Source of the DNA: Streptomyces neyagawaensis
Lineage (GTDB): Bacteria > Actinomycetota > Actinomycetes > Streptomycetales > Streptomycetaceae
NCBI RefSeq assembly: GCF_023516595.1
Contig: NZ_JAMGBG010000053.1
Coordinates: 62,001-126,000, forward strand
DNA length: 64,000 bases
Direction of reading: 5' to 3'
Shown: in pieces, positions 42,644 through 56,000 of the stretch
Numbering within the stretch: position 1 is the first letter of the stretch
Layout of the letters: each line of letters begins with the position of its first letter
Position numbers and translations under genes: made by a program
The notes under the pieces: model-generated
Databases searched by the model: none
What the model was told of the DNA's origin: nothing
What the model saw: the letters and a program-made list of their open reading frames with translations, nothing else

Positions 42644-43501
42644 ATGACGGACCCCGTGAGCCGGACCATCCTCCTGCTCGACATCGAGCGTTACAGCGCC
42701 CGGGACGACGTGGAGCAGGCGTACTTGCGGCGCATGCTCTACGACATCACCGACCGCGCGCTGGAGAGCGCGGGCATCGACGAGACCCTGCGGCTGCGGG
42801 CCGACCGGGGTGACGCGGTGATGGAGCTGATCGACGCGAACGCGTCGGTGACAGCCCTGCTGCGGGCCCTGCTCACCGAGGTTCCGGCCCAGCTGCGGGC
42901 CGTCAACCGCATGGCGTCCAGCTCGGCCCAGATCCGCTTGCGGGGTGTCGTCGCCGACGGGTACGTGGCCGTCGACGGGCTCGACGGCTGGGTCGGCTCG
43001 GATCTCAACCACGCGTGCCGCCTCCTCGACGCCCAGCTCCTCCGCGCCGCCCTGCGGTCCCGTACCGACGACTTCGCGCTGTGCGTCTCGGAGGGGATCC
43101 ACTCCGGGATCGTGCGCCACGACCGCCCCGGTGTCCGGGCCGCGGACTTCCACCCGATGACGGTCGACAGCAAGAACGGTCCCTTGCGGGCGTGGCTGCA
43201 CGGGCCGGTGCCGGGCAGGACGCCCGGCGCTCACGACCACGGTGAGAGGGGGGCGGGGGAAGCCCCGGTGCCGGACGGTCAGGGGGACGGTCCGGCACCG
43301 GGGCGCGACGCCGGCCCCACCGCGGGAGAGGCCACCACGGGTTCCTCCGGTGGTGGCCCCGCGGGCCCGGTCTTCCACTTCAACGGTGGCGCCCCCAGCT
43401 TCGGAGGCAGCCTCGTCGGCGGGGACCAGCACGGCGTCTCCGGTGGTCAGGTCACCGGAGACGTCCACCTCGGCGGCGGGAGCAAGGGAGCCTCGGCATG
43501 A
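42644..43501 (+). CDS. Class III nucleotidyl-cyclase-like protein with Gly-rich tail
   Basis: A 285-residue protein from ATG 42644 (GAGAGG upstream). Residues ~5-180 look like a class III cyclase fold: the first metal Asp in LLDIERYS (D13), the second in RADRGD (D57), and GWVGSDLNHACRLLDA (N122, R126), where class III enzymes keep the transition-state Asn/Arg. The base-selecting residues cannot be assigned, so the product (cAMP, cGMP or a pyrimidine cNMP) is unknown. A low-complexity linker leads to a Gly-rich end (FGGSLVGGDQHGVSGGQVTG) that recurs in the next protein. The stop overlaps the next ATG by four bases. Confidence 0.75.
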   Translation: MTDPVSRTILLLDIERYSARDDVEQAYLRRMLYDITDRALESAGIDETLRLRADRGDAVMELIDANASVTALLRALLTEVPAQLRAVNRMASSSAQIRLRGVVADGYVAVDGLDGWVGSDLNHACRLLDAQLLRAALRSRTDDFALCVSEGIHSGIVRHDRPGVRAADFHPMTVDSKNGPLRAWLHGPVPGRTPGAHDHGERGAGEAPVPDGQGDGPAPGRDAGPTAGEATTGSSGGGPAGPVFHFNGGAPSFGGSLVGGDQHGVSGGQVTGDVHLGGGSKGASA

Positions 43502-45618
43502 CCGTGCCCCCGAGCGAGGCGACGGAACCGGACGCCGTCCTGGAGGACCCGTACGTCGGCGGGGACGCGGACGACGAACCGGAGGAGCGGACGCAGGAGG
43601 CCCGGGCCGCCCAGCGGGAGCTCTTCGCCCACACCCCGGGGTTCATCCTCGGCCCGACCGCCTCCTTCGGCGGGAGCCTGGTCGGCGGCGCCCAGCACGG
43701 GGTGTCGGGCGGCCAGGTCACCGGGGACGTGTTCCTCGGCGGAAAGACGGAGATCCACCACCACGGGCCGGCCGCGCAGGCCCACGTCTCCGGGGAGATC
43801 CCATCCGAACGGCAGGACGCACTGGCGGAGGTGTTCGTGGAGGGGCCCGCCTTCGCGGAGGCCCTGGAACGGCTGCGCGAGGAACGGGTGCTGGTCCTGT
43901 CGGGCAGCCACGCCGGCGGGCGGTACGCGGCCGCGCGCATGTTGCTGCACCGGCTGGGCGTGCCGGCGGTGCACGCCCTTCCAGCGGAGACGACACCCTC
44001 GGCGCTGCCCGCCCAGCTGACCCAGCCGGGCGGTTACGTCCTGCGGGGTCTGCCCCTGAGCCGTAACCGCCCGCTGCGCGACACCCATCTGTACGCGGCC
44101 CGCGACCAGCTCAAGAAGGCGGGCGCCCATCTGGTGGTGACGGTGGAGAAGTCGCCGTTCCTGCTGGGAGTGACCCCGGTCGTGTGGGAACCGCCGAGCG
44201 CACAGGACGTCGTACGGGCACTGGTGGTGTCCCGGCGGAAGGGCGACGCCGACGCGCTGCTCGGGCTCGCTCCGGTACGCGAGTTCCTCGCCCGGGGCCA
44301 TCACCGTCCCGCCGAGGCCGCCGAGTTCGCCGAGGCGCTCGCCGCCTACGACGGGAGCCCCGAGGCGCTGGCACGGCTGAGGGACTTCGGTCAGACCGCG
44401 GTGGAGAAGCAGTGCCGGGACTGGCTCGGTGACCCCGCCACGGATCTGCGGGAGAAGGCGTTCCTGATCTCCCTCGCCGTCTTCGACCACGCGCCGTACG
44501 TGCTGGCCGCCGAGCTGGCGGACAAACTGTTCGTGCACTTCCAGCGGCTGCAGAATCCCGATCAGCCGCCGAGCATCCCGGTGTTCGGGCCCGATGCGTC
44601 CGAGCGGCTGGACTTCGCCCGCGCCGACGGCGAACTGCTGGAGGAGCAGACGGACTGGGGCCCAGTGCCCCAGTTCTCGACCCGTTTCCGGGAGGAGCGC
44701 ACCCCGCGTGTGCTGCTGACCGAGGTGTGGACCAACCATCCCTCGGCGCGCCCCGCGCTGGTCGCCTGGCTCAAGGAGCTGGCCCGTGACGGCCGGCCGG
44801 TGGTGCGGACCCGGGCCGCGGCGGCCACCGCGCTGCTCGCACTCGCCGATCTGCCCTCGGCGGTCGCGCTGCTCATCGACGGCTGGGCCGTCTCCCGCAG
44901 CTTCGGTCCGCGGGTGACCGCCGCGAACACCCTCACTCTCGCCCAGCTGCTGAACGCGCCGGCCGTGCTGCGGCTGCTCACGCAGTGGTGCACCGACGCG
45001 CACTGGGCCCGCCGCTGGACCGCGATCCGCGCGTTGGGTCTGCTCACCCCCCTCCGCCCGGACCTGGCCGGCCCCGCGCTCACCGCGCTCGCCGCCCGGG
45101 CCCGCGCCGACACCAGCAGCGTCGCCGAGGCCAACAACCTGGTCGAGTCCACCGCCCTGCTGCTCTCGGTGGGCGCTCGCCGCGGCGAGATGCTCTCCGA
45201 ACTCGTACGGCTGCTGTACCTGGACACATCGGCGGTCCGCGCGCTCGCGCTGAACGCCTTCGTCCGGGCCTGCGACAACGCCGAGGAGAACGCGCTCGTC
45301 GACTGGTACGCCGACACCGGCATGTACGAGGCGGACTCCGCGCGCGACCTCGCCACCCTGTGGCGCACCGCCCTCGGCGACCGGGTCCACACCCGGCAGG
45401 CCCTCAACGCCCTGCGCACCTGGGTGCTCGTCGCGCAGTACCGCCCGGACACCGCCCGCGCCCTGGAGCTGCTGCTGCCCGCACTGGTCGTCACGGCGGC
45501 CGACCGCGACCGGCTCGCCCATGAGCTGCGCACCATGCGCGCCGAGGACGGGTTCTCCCGTCCCGCCCTCGCCGACCATCTGCTCGCGGTGCTGCATCCG
45601 GCACCCGCGACGTCCTGA
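43498..45618 (+). CDS. Large protein with shared Gly-rich motif, degenerate P-loop and HEAT-like helices
   Basis: A 706-residue protein of no named family. Near the N-terminus (residues 57-82) it repeats the motif of the preceding protein (FGGSLVGGAQHGVSGGQVTG). A segment VLVLSGSHAGGRYAAARMLL (131-150) is placed like a Walker A loop but lacks the Lys, so NTP use is doubtful. The C-terminal ~350 residues are all-helical with HEAT-like pairs (VRTRAAAATALLALADLPSA, RRWTAIRALGLLTPLRPDLA). It is coupled to the cyclase-like gene. By analogy with STAND-like conflict proteins it could be a scaffold or sensor; this is inference. Confidence 0.7.
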   Translation: MTVPPSEATEPDAVLEDPYVGGDADDEPEERTQEARAAQRELFAHTPGFILGPTASFGGSLVGGAQHGVSGGQVTGDVFLGGKTEIHHHGPAAQAHVSGEIPSERQDALAEVFVEGPAFAEALERLREERVLVLSGSHAGGRYAAARMLLHRLGVPAVHALPAETTPSALPAQLTQPGGYVLRGLPLSRNRPLRDTHLYAARDQLKKAGAHLVVTVEKSPFLLGVTPVVWEPPSAQDVVRALVVSRRKGDADALLGLAPVREFLARGHHRPAEAAEFAEALAAYDGSPEALARLRDFGQTAVEKQCRDWLGDPATDLREKAFLISLAVFDHAPYVLAAELADKLFVHFQRLQNPDQPPSIPVFGPDASERLDFARADGELLEEQTDWGPVPQFSTRFREERTPRVLLTEVWTNHPSARPALVAWLKELARDGRPVVRTRAAAATALLALADLPSAVALLIDGWAVSRSFGPRVTAANTLTLAQLLNAPAVLRLLTQWCTDAHWARRWTAIRALGLLTPLRPDLAGPALTALAARARADTSSVAEANNLVESTALLLSVGARRGEMLSELVRLLYLDTSAVRALALNAFVRACDNAEENALVDWYADTGMYEADSARDLATLWRTALGDRVHTRQALNALRTWVLVAQYRPDTARALELLLPALVVTAADRDRLAHELRTMRAEDGFSRPALADHLLAVLHPAPATS

Positions 45619-45655
45619 CGCAACCCGCGACACCCGGAACACAAGGAGTTGAACC

Positions 45656-46921
45656 ATGGCGGACCTCCGCCGAGAGCCGGAGTGGCGGCAGCATGCCGAC
45701 CGGCACAGCAGGCTGATCGATCCGGTCCTCACGGTCCGGCCGATCTCCCGCTTCGAGTACACGACCCGGCGCCCGGCCACCGCGATCGACCACGCACTGG
45801 TGTTCGTGACATCAGGCGGGGAGTACGACGTGTACGTCCCGCCCCACCGGCCCGGCCGCGCGGAGGCCGCGACCCGCCGCTACACCTCGGTGTACGAGGT
45901 GGACACCGGCAGCCACGAGGTGAATCTGGAGCTGGAGCTGCCCTGCCACGACGACGCCTTCTCCTTCAAGGCGACCGCCGACCTGACCTGGCGGGTCTCG
46001 GACGCGGAGGCGTACGTACGCGGAGGCGAGCGCGACGTCCCCAGACGGCTGCTGCGCGAACTGCAGCAGTTGGGGCGGCCGGTGACCCGCCGGTTCGCCA
46101 TCGAGGACGCCCCGGACGCCGAGGCCGCCGTGCAGCAGGCCGTCGACGCGTGCGGCTTCGCGGCGGGCATCGGGCTCGCGGTCACCTGCGCCGTCCAGCT
46201 GAGCCTGGACGACGAGACGGCCGAGCACCAGCGGCGGAAGCGGGCCCTGCGCTACGAGTCCGAGTTGCTCGACCCCGAGCACGAGCTCCGGCTGCGCAAG
46301 GCCCGGCTGGAGTACGAACTGGAGGCGCTGAGCCAGCGGCAGCAGCAGGAACTGGCGGCCCAGAAGATCAACTTCTACCAGTACCACCTCCAGTACGGCG
46401 GCGTCGGCGCCTGGGCCCTGCACCTGGCCCAGCATCCCGAGGACACCCAGCTCGTCATCAACAACATCCAGCAGGACCAGCTGACCTTCATCCAGAGCCA
46501 GTTGGAGCTGATCGGCGGCGACAGCCTGGAGGACTACCAGAAGGCCGAGTCCATGCGTCAGGTCCGCCACGCGGTCGACGAACTCGTCCGCCGTCGGTCC
46601 GCGTCCCCCGACGACCGGACAGCCCTGCCGACGGGAACACCGGCCCCGGCCGGCGCGCAGCCCACCCCTGAACCTCCCCAGGACGCCGACCGGAGCGACC
46701 GGGCACCGTACGACGGTCAAGGGCCGGGCCCATACTCCGGACTTCCACCGGAGGGAGCCGCACCGGCGGGCGCGTACGGCGGGCCGACCCCCATGACGAC
46801 GTCGGCGAACGGGCCCGCGACCCCGTCGCCCTTCGTACCGGCCCAACCGACCGGGCCTGCCGTCCCCCTGCGGCCCAGCGCCCGGAGCGGCGCGGAGGAC
46901 ACGGACGCGGGGAGGGGATGA
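45656..46921 (+). CDS. SPFH/band-7-like coiled-coil protein
   Basis: A 421-residue protein with AAGGAG before ATG 45656. Residues ~25-190 are beta-rich and then helical (LTVRPISRFEYTTRRPATAI, FSFKATADLTWRVSDAEAYV, GIGLAVTCAVQLSL), as in band-7/SPFH domains. Residues ~195-250 form a charged coiled coil (HELRLRKARLEYELEALSQR). The last 110 residues are Pro/Gly-rich and disordered. There is no membrane helix, so it may be recruited by its neighbour, the small membrane protein that begins 4 bases later. Confidence 0.7.
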   Translation: MADLRREPEWRQHADRHSRLIDPVLTVRPISRFEYTTRRPATAIDHALVFVTSGGEYDVYVPPHRPGRAEAATRRYTSVYEVDTGSHEVNLELELPCHDDAFSFKATADLTWRVSDAEAYVRGGERDVPRRLLRELQQLGRPVTRRFAIEDAPDAEAAVQQAVDACGFAAGIGLAVTCAVQLSLDDETAEHQRRKRALRYESELLDPEHELRLRKARLEYELEALSQRQQQELAAQKINFYQYHLQYGGVGAWALHLAQHPEDTQLVINNIQQDQLTFIQSQLELIGGDSLEDYQKAESMRQVRHAVDELVRRRSASPDDRTALPTGTPAPAGAQPTPEPPQDADRSDRAPYDGQGPGPYSGLPPEGAAPAGAYGGPTPMTTSANGPATPSPFVPAQPTGPAVPLRPSARSGAEDTDAGRG

Positions 46922-46925
46922 CACG

Positions 46926-47477
46926 GTGACGGCGCCGGACACCACCACACAGCCGACCCCCGGCCGTACGGCCTCCGGCACGGCAGCCCCCGGGACCACC
47001 ACAGCCGAACGGCTGCTCGCCGAGATGCGTGCGGAGATCGCGCGGGCCGACAGCAAGGCCGCCGTTCTGGTGGCCGCGCTGGGCATGACGGCCGGTGTGT
47101 TCAGCGGGCTCGTGGCGGGCCGGGACTGGACCCCGGACACCCTGCCGCCGCCGGGGGCGGCCCTGTGGTGGGCCGGCACCACCGCGTTCGCCCTGTCCCT
47201 GCTGGCCCTGCTGCTCGCCGTGCTGCCCCGGTACGGCAACGGTGTCTGGGCGGAGGGCCGCCCGCTGAGCTACTTCGGCGACGTCCAGCGGGCCGTACGG
47301 CAGGACCTGTTGGCGACGGCTCTCCTCGCCACCGAGCGAGACCCCCTGGCGGCCCTCACCACCGCCCTCACCGAGACCAGCCGCATCGCCGCCCGCAAGC
47401 ACCAGTGGATCCGCGTCGGCCTGATCGCCTTCTGCGCCGGCACGGTCCTCCTCCCCGCCTCCCTACTGACCTCCTGA
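46926..47477 (+). CDS. Small three-helix membrane protein, Pycsar-effector-like (PycTM)
   Basis: A 183-residue protein. After a polar N-terminus comes TAERLLAEMRAEIARADSKA, whose RADSK(A) motif directly before the first membrane helix (residues 46-65) is the hallmark of PycTM/DUF5706 proteins, the membrane effectors of Pycsar anti-phage systems. Two more helices lie at about 82-100 and 161-179. In Pycsar a cyclic pyrimidine nucleotide triggers such a protein to damage the membrane. Here a cyclase-like gene lies three genes upstream. The start is GTG 46926, with GGGGAGGGGA in front. Confidence 0.78.
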   Translation: MTAPDTTTQPTPGRTASGTAAPGTTTAERLLAEMRAEIARADSKAAVLVAALGMTAGVFSGLVAGRDWTPDTLPPPGAALWWAGTTAFALSLLALLLAVLPRYGNGVWAEGRPLSYFGDVQRAVRQDLLATALLATERDPLAALTTALTETSRIAARKHQWIRVGLIAFCAGTVLLPASLLTS

Positions 47478-47499
47478 CGCCCGCTCCCGAGGACCCCGC

Positions 47500-49005
47500 A
47501 TGACCGAGCCCGCGCCGAACCCGGCACCCGCCCCACCACCCCCGGCATACCCGGAGTCATTCGCCCCCTCCCTGCCCGCGTATCCGAAGGCACAGGCTCC
47601 ATCCGTGCCCCTGTACCCCGAGGCACCGGCCCCACCCGCACCCCCGTACCCCGAGGCAGCGGTCCCACCTCCGCCCGCATATCCCGAGGCAACGACCCCA
47701 CTCGCGCCCGCGCACCCCGGTGCGATCACCGCACCCGCGCCCCCGGAGGACGCCGTGCCTCCGCCACCGCTCTACCCGGACACCACGGCTCCCCCAGCTC
47801 CGACGTACCCGGAGGCCGCTGCTCCACCACCACCGCCCTACCCGGAAGCCGCCGCTCCACCATCTCCGACGTACCCCGAAGCCGCCGCTCCGCTCTCGCC
47901 CCCGCACCCGGACGCGACCACCCCACCCGCGCCCCGGTCCCCGGCCCCGTCCTCCTCCGAGACGGCTGCGTCTCCCCCGCAACCGCGCACAGAGCCCGTA
48001 ACTGCCCCTGCGGCCCCCAGCCCCTCGGCGGCCCCCGACGACCTCGACTACCGTCACCGCGGCTCCCGGGTGCACATAGCGGCGCGGCAGCGGGGGGCGG
48101 ACGTCACGACGTGGGGTCGGCTGATCATGTACGTGCCCGGCCTCGCGGCGAGCTTCGCCCTGGTCGCCACCGTCGCGGTGTACCTCGCGGGAGCCATCGT
48201 CGGCTGGACCGTCGTGGCCGCGTGGCTGTTCTCCGGCGTGCTGGTCTTCCACCGCCCGTCCGAGCGTCTGTTCGCCCGGGTGGTCCTGAGGCTCCGCGCA
48301 CCCGAGCCCGAGGAGCGCGAGCGCCTGGAGCCGGTCTGGCAGGAGGTCATCGCCCGCGCCGGCATCGAGGCGGACACCTACGAACTGATGGTGGAGAACA
48401 GCGACAAGCTCAACGCCGTAGCGGTCGGCGGCCATGTCGTCGGAGTCACCACGTACGCCCTCCACGAGGTCCCCAGCAGTCACCTCGCCGCCGTGCTCGC
48501 CCACGAACTCGGCCACCACACCGGCGGCCACTCCTGGGCGGCCCTGCTCGGCTACTGGTACTCGCTGCCCGCCCGCGTCACCCTGACCGTGGCGAGTCTC
48601 CTCTCCCTCTTCCTGGTCCTCGTCGCCAACGCCATGTCGACGCTGCTGGCCGTCGGCATCGGCCTCGTCCTGGCCTTCTTCGTGATCTCCTCCGCCATCG
48701 CCTACTGGCCCATCACGCTGGCGCTGATCACGGCCCCGATTGTGCTCTCCTACACCGCGCGCAAGGGCGAGTTCCGCGCCGACCAGCAAGCCGTGGCCCT
48801 GGGATTCGGCCCGGAGATGGCAGAAGTACTGCGGCACCGGCAGGCCCAGCAGGCCGCCGCCCGCGCCAAGGCCGAGCGCGAGAAGCCGGCGGCATCCCGT
48901 GAGGACACCAAGTGGCCGGACCTGTTCGGCCCCTTCTTCCCCAGCCACCCCGGTGACGAGGTACGGCTTCGGGCCCTGGAACCCCCGGCCCCGTCGGACG
49001 CCTGA
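47500..49005 (+). CDS. M48-family membrane metalloprotease with Pro-rich repeats
   Basis: A 501-residue protein. The first 180 residues are repeats around PPPPAYPEA/APPPPPYPEAA, about ten copies, probably an extended cytoplasmic arm. The M48 part has the zinc site HELGH (335-339) with the third ligand E424 in KGEFRADQQA. Membrane helices flank it (about 208-232, 234-250, 358-378 and 383-415). M48 enzymes such as HtpX degrade faulty membrane proteins. As the last gene of the cyclase/PycTM cluster it could process or clear the membrane effector; this is inference. Confidence 0.88.
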   Translation: MTEPAPNPAPAPPPPAYPESFAPSLPAYPKAQAPSVPLYPEAPAPPAPPYPEAAVPPPPAYPEATTPLAPAHPGAITAPAPPEDAVPPPPLYPDTTAPPAPTYPEAAAPPPPPYPEAAAPPSPTYPEAAAPLSPPHPDATTPPAPRSPAPSSSETAASPPQPRTEPVTAPAAPSPSAAPDDLDYRHRGSRVHIAARQRGADVTTWGRLIMYVPGLAASFALVATVAVYLAGAIVGWTVVAAWLFSGVLVFHRPSERLFARVVLRLRAPEPEERERLEPVWQEVIARAGIEADTYELMVENSDKLNAVAVGGHVVGVTTYALHEVPSSHLAAVLAHELGHHTGGHSWAALLGYWYSLPARVTLTVASLLSLFLVLVANAMSTLLAVGIGLVLAFFVISSAIAYWPITLALITAPIVLSYTARKGEFRADQQAVALGFGPEMAEVLRHRQAQQAAARAKAEREKPAASREDTKWPDLFGPFFPSHPGDEVRLRALEPPAPSDA

Positions 49006-49052
49006 CCACGGCGCGCCCCGACCGGCGACGGACCGGCGCCCCCAAAAACCCC

Positions 49053-49092
49053 GAAGGGCGCCCACCCCCCGCAAGCGGAGTGGGCGCCCTTC
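49053..49092 (-). terminator. Terminator after rpoC
   Basis: GAAGGGCGCCCAC pairs with GTGGGCGCCCTTC over a 14-base loop. On the minus strand it is followed by GGGGTTTTTGG. It ends the rpoBC transcript and, read the other way, could end the M48 cluster. Confidence 0.88.
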
Positions 49093-49106
49093 AGCAGACG
49101 TACACC

Positions 49107-53006
<3,900 letters not shown>

Positions 53007-53099
53007 TATGCGTCAATCCCTCTCAGGGTTGTAAGTCTTTGGTCTGATACGGGGGTCCTGGGGCCGGCCGGGCTCTTCACGAGCCCGGCCGAACTCCCG

Positions 53100-56000
53100 T
53101 CAGACCTCTTCGACGCTGCTCGGCTCGCGCCGGGACAGGTCGATGCCGAGCTCCTCCGCAGCGCGGAAGACGTCCTCGTCGGTGTCACGCATCTCGATGG
53201 ACATACCGTCGCTGGACAGCACCTCCACGTTCAGGCAGAGAGACTGCATCTCCTTGATGAGCACCTTGAAGGACTCGGGGATGCCGGGCTCGGGGATGTT
53301 CTCGCCCTTGACGATGGCCTCGTAGACCTTCACGCGGCCGGTGACGTCGTCGGACTTGATGGTCAGCAGCTCCTGGAGGGCGTACGCGGCGCCGTAAGCC
53401 TCCAGCGCCCACACCTCCATCTCACCGAAGCGCTGGCCACCGAACTGGGCCTTACCACCCAGCGGCTGCTGGGTGATCATGGAGTACGGGCCGGTCGAGC
53501 GGGCGTGCAGCTTGTCGTCGACCAGGTGGTGCAGCTTGAGGATGTACATGTAGCCGACCGAGATCGGGTCCGGGAACGGCTCACCGCTACGGCCGTCGAA
53601 CAGCCGCGCCTTGCCGGACGGGAGCACCATGCGCTCGCCGTCGCGGTTCGGGATGGTGTGCTGGAGCAGACCCGCCAGCTCGTCCTCACGGGCACCGTCG
53701 AAGACCGGGGTGGCGACGTTGGTGCCGGGGGCGACACTGTCGGCGCCGATGACCTGCAGACGCTGCGCCCACTCGTCGGCGAGACCGGAGACGTCCCAGC
53801 CGCGGCTGGCGAGCCAGCCGAGGTGGATCTCCAGGACCTGTCCCGGGTTCATTCGGGACGGCACACCGAGCGGGTTGAGGATGATGTCGACCGGGGTCCC
53901 GTCCTCGAGGAACGGCATGTCCTCAATGGGCAGGATCTTGGAGATGACACCCTTGTTGCCGTGACGGCCGGCGAGCTTGTCACCGTCGGTGATCTTGCGC
54001 TTCTGCGCGACGTAGACGCGCACCAGCTGGTTGACACCGGGGGGAAGCTCGTCGCCCTCCTCGCGGTCGAAGACGCGGACGCCGATGACCTTGCCGGTCT
54101 CGCCGTGCGGCACCTTCAGCGAGGTGTCACGGACCTCACGGGCCTTCTCACCGAAGATCGCGCGGAGCAGGCGCTCCTCGGGCGTCAGCTCGGTCTCACC
54201 CTTCGGGGTGACCTTGCCGACGAGGATGTCACCGGCGATGACCTCGGCACCGATCCGGATGATGCCGCGCTCGTCGAGGTCGGCGAGGACCTCCTCGGAG
54301 ACGTTCGGGATGTCCCGGGTGATCTCCTCGGGGCCGAGCTTGGTGTCACGGGCGTCGACCTCGTGCTCCTCGATGTGGATCGAGGAGAGGACGTCGTCCT
54401 GCACGAGGCGCTGCGACAGGATGATCGCGTCCTCGTAGTTGTGACCCTCCCACGGCATGAACGCCACGAGCAGGTTCTTGCCGAGCGCCATCTCACCGTT
54501 CTCGGTGGCGGGACCGTCGGCGAGGACCTGGCCCTCGATGATGCGGTCGCCCTCGTGGACGATGACCTTCTGGTTGACCGAGGTGCCCTGGTTGGAGCGG
54601 GCGAACTTGGCCAGGCGGTACGTGATGTACGTGCCGTCGTCGTTGGCGGTGGTGATGTAGTCCGCGGAGACCTCCTGGACCACACCGGCCTTCTCGGCCT
54701 TGACGACGTCGCCGGCGTCGACGGCGGAGCGGTACTCCATGCCGGTGCCGACGAGCGGGGCCTCGGACTTAATCAGCGGCACGGCCTGACGCATCATGTT
54801 CGCGCCCATGAGGGCACGGTTGGCGTCGTCGTGCTCGAGGAACGGGATCATGGCGGTCGCGACCGACACCATCTGGCGCGGCGAGACGTCCATGTAGTCC
54901 ACGTCGTCACCGGGGACGTAGTCGACCTCGCCGCCACGACGGCGGACGAGCACGCGGTTCTCGGCGAAGCGGAGGTCGTCCGTCAGCGTGGCGTTGGCCT
55001 GCGCGATGACGAACCGGTCCTCTTCGTCGGCCGTGAGGTAGTCGACCTCGTCGGTGACCTGGCCGTCGACGACCTTGCGGTACGGCGTCTCCACGAAACC
55101 GAACGCGTTGACGCGGCCGTAGGAGGCGAGCGAACCGATCAGACCGATGTTCGGGCCTTCGGGCGTCTCGATCGGGCACATACGGCCGTAGTGCGACGGG
55201 TGCACGTCACGGACCTCGAAGCCGGCCCGCTCACGCGACAGACCACCGGGACCCAGCGCCGAGAGACGACGCTTGTGCGTCAGCCCCGACAGCGGGTTGT
55301 TCTGGTCCATGAACTGCGAGAGCTGGCTGGTGCCGAAGAACTCCTTGATGGAGGCGACGACCGGCCGGATGTTGATCAGGGTCTGCGGCGTGATCGCCTC
55401 GACGTCCTGGGTGGTCATGCGCTCGCGGACGACACGCTCCATACGCGCCAGACCCGTACGGACCTGGTTCTGGATGAGCTCGCCGACGCTGCGCAGACGA
55501 CGGTTGCCGAAGTGGTCGATGTCGTCGGTCTCGACGACGATCGAGCCACCGCTGTCGCCGACCGTCTCGGTCTCGCCCGCGTGCAGCTTCACCAGGTACT
55601 TGATCGTCGAGATGATGTCCTCGACGGTCAGGATGCCCGCGTCGAGCGGGGCGTCCGCACCCAGCTTCTTGTTGACCTTGTAGCGGCCGACCTTCGCGAG
55701 GTCGTAGCGCTTGGGGTTGAAGTACAGGTTCTCCAGCAGCGTCTGCGCGGCCTCACGCGTGGGGGGCTCGCCCGGACGCAGCTTGCGGTAGATGTCGAGC
55801 AGCGCGTCGTCCTGGCCCTGGGTGTGGTCCTTCTCCAGGGTGGCGCGCATGGACTCGTACTCGCCGAACTCCTCCAGGATCTGCTCGGTGGTCCAACCGA
55901 GGGCCTTGAGGAGGACGGTCACGGACTGCTTGCGCTTGCGGTCGATACGCACACCGACCATGTCGCGCTTGTCGATCTCCATCTCCAGCCAGGCACCCCG

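Noticed and set aside
55200..55320. Rifampicin-resistance changes in RpoB
   Set aside because: The rifampicin-pocket residues in SQLSQFMDQNN and LTHKRRLSALG are wild type.
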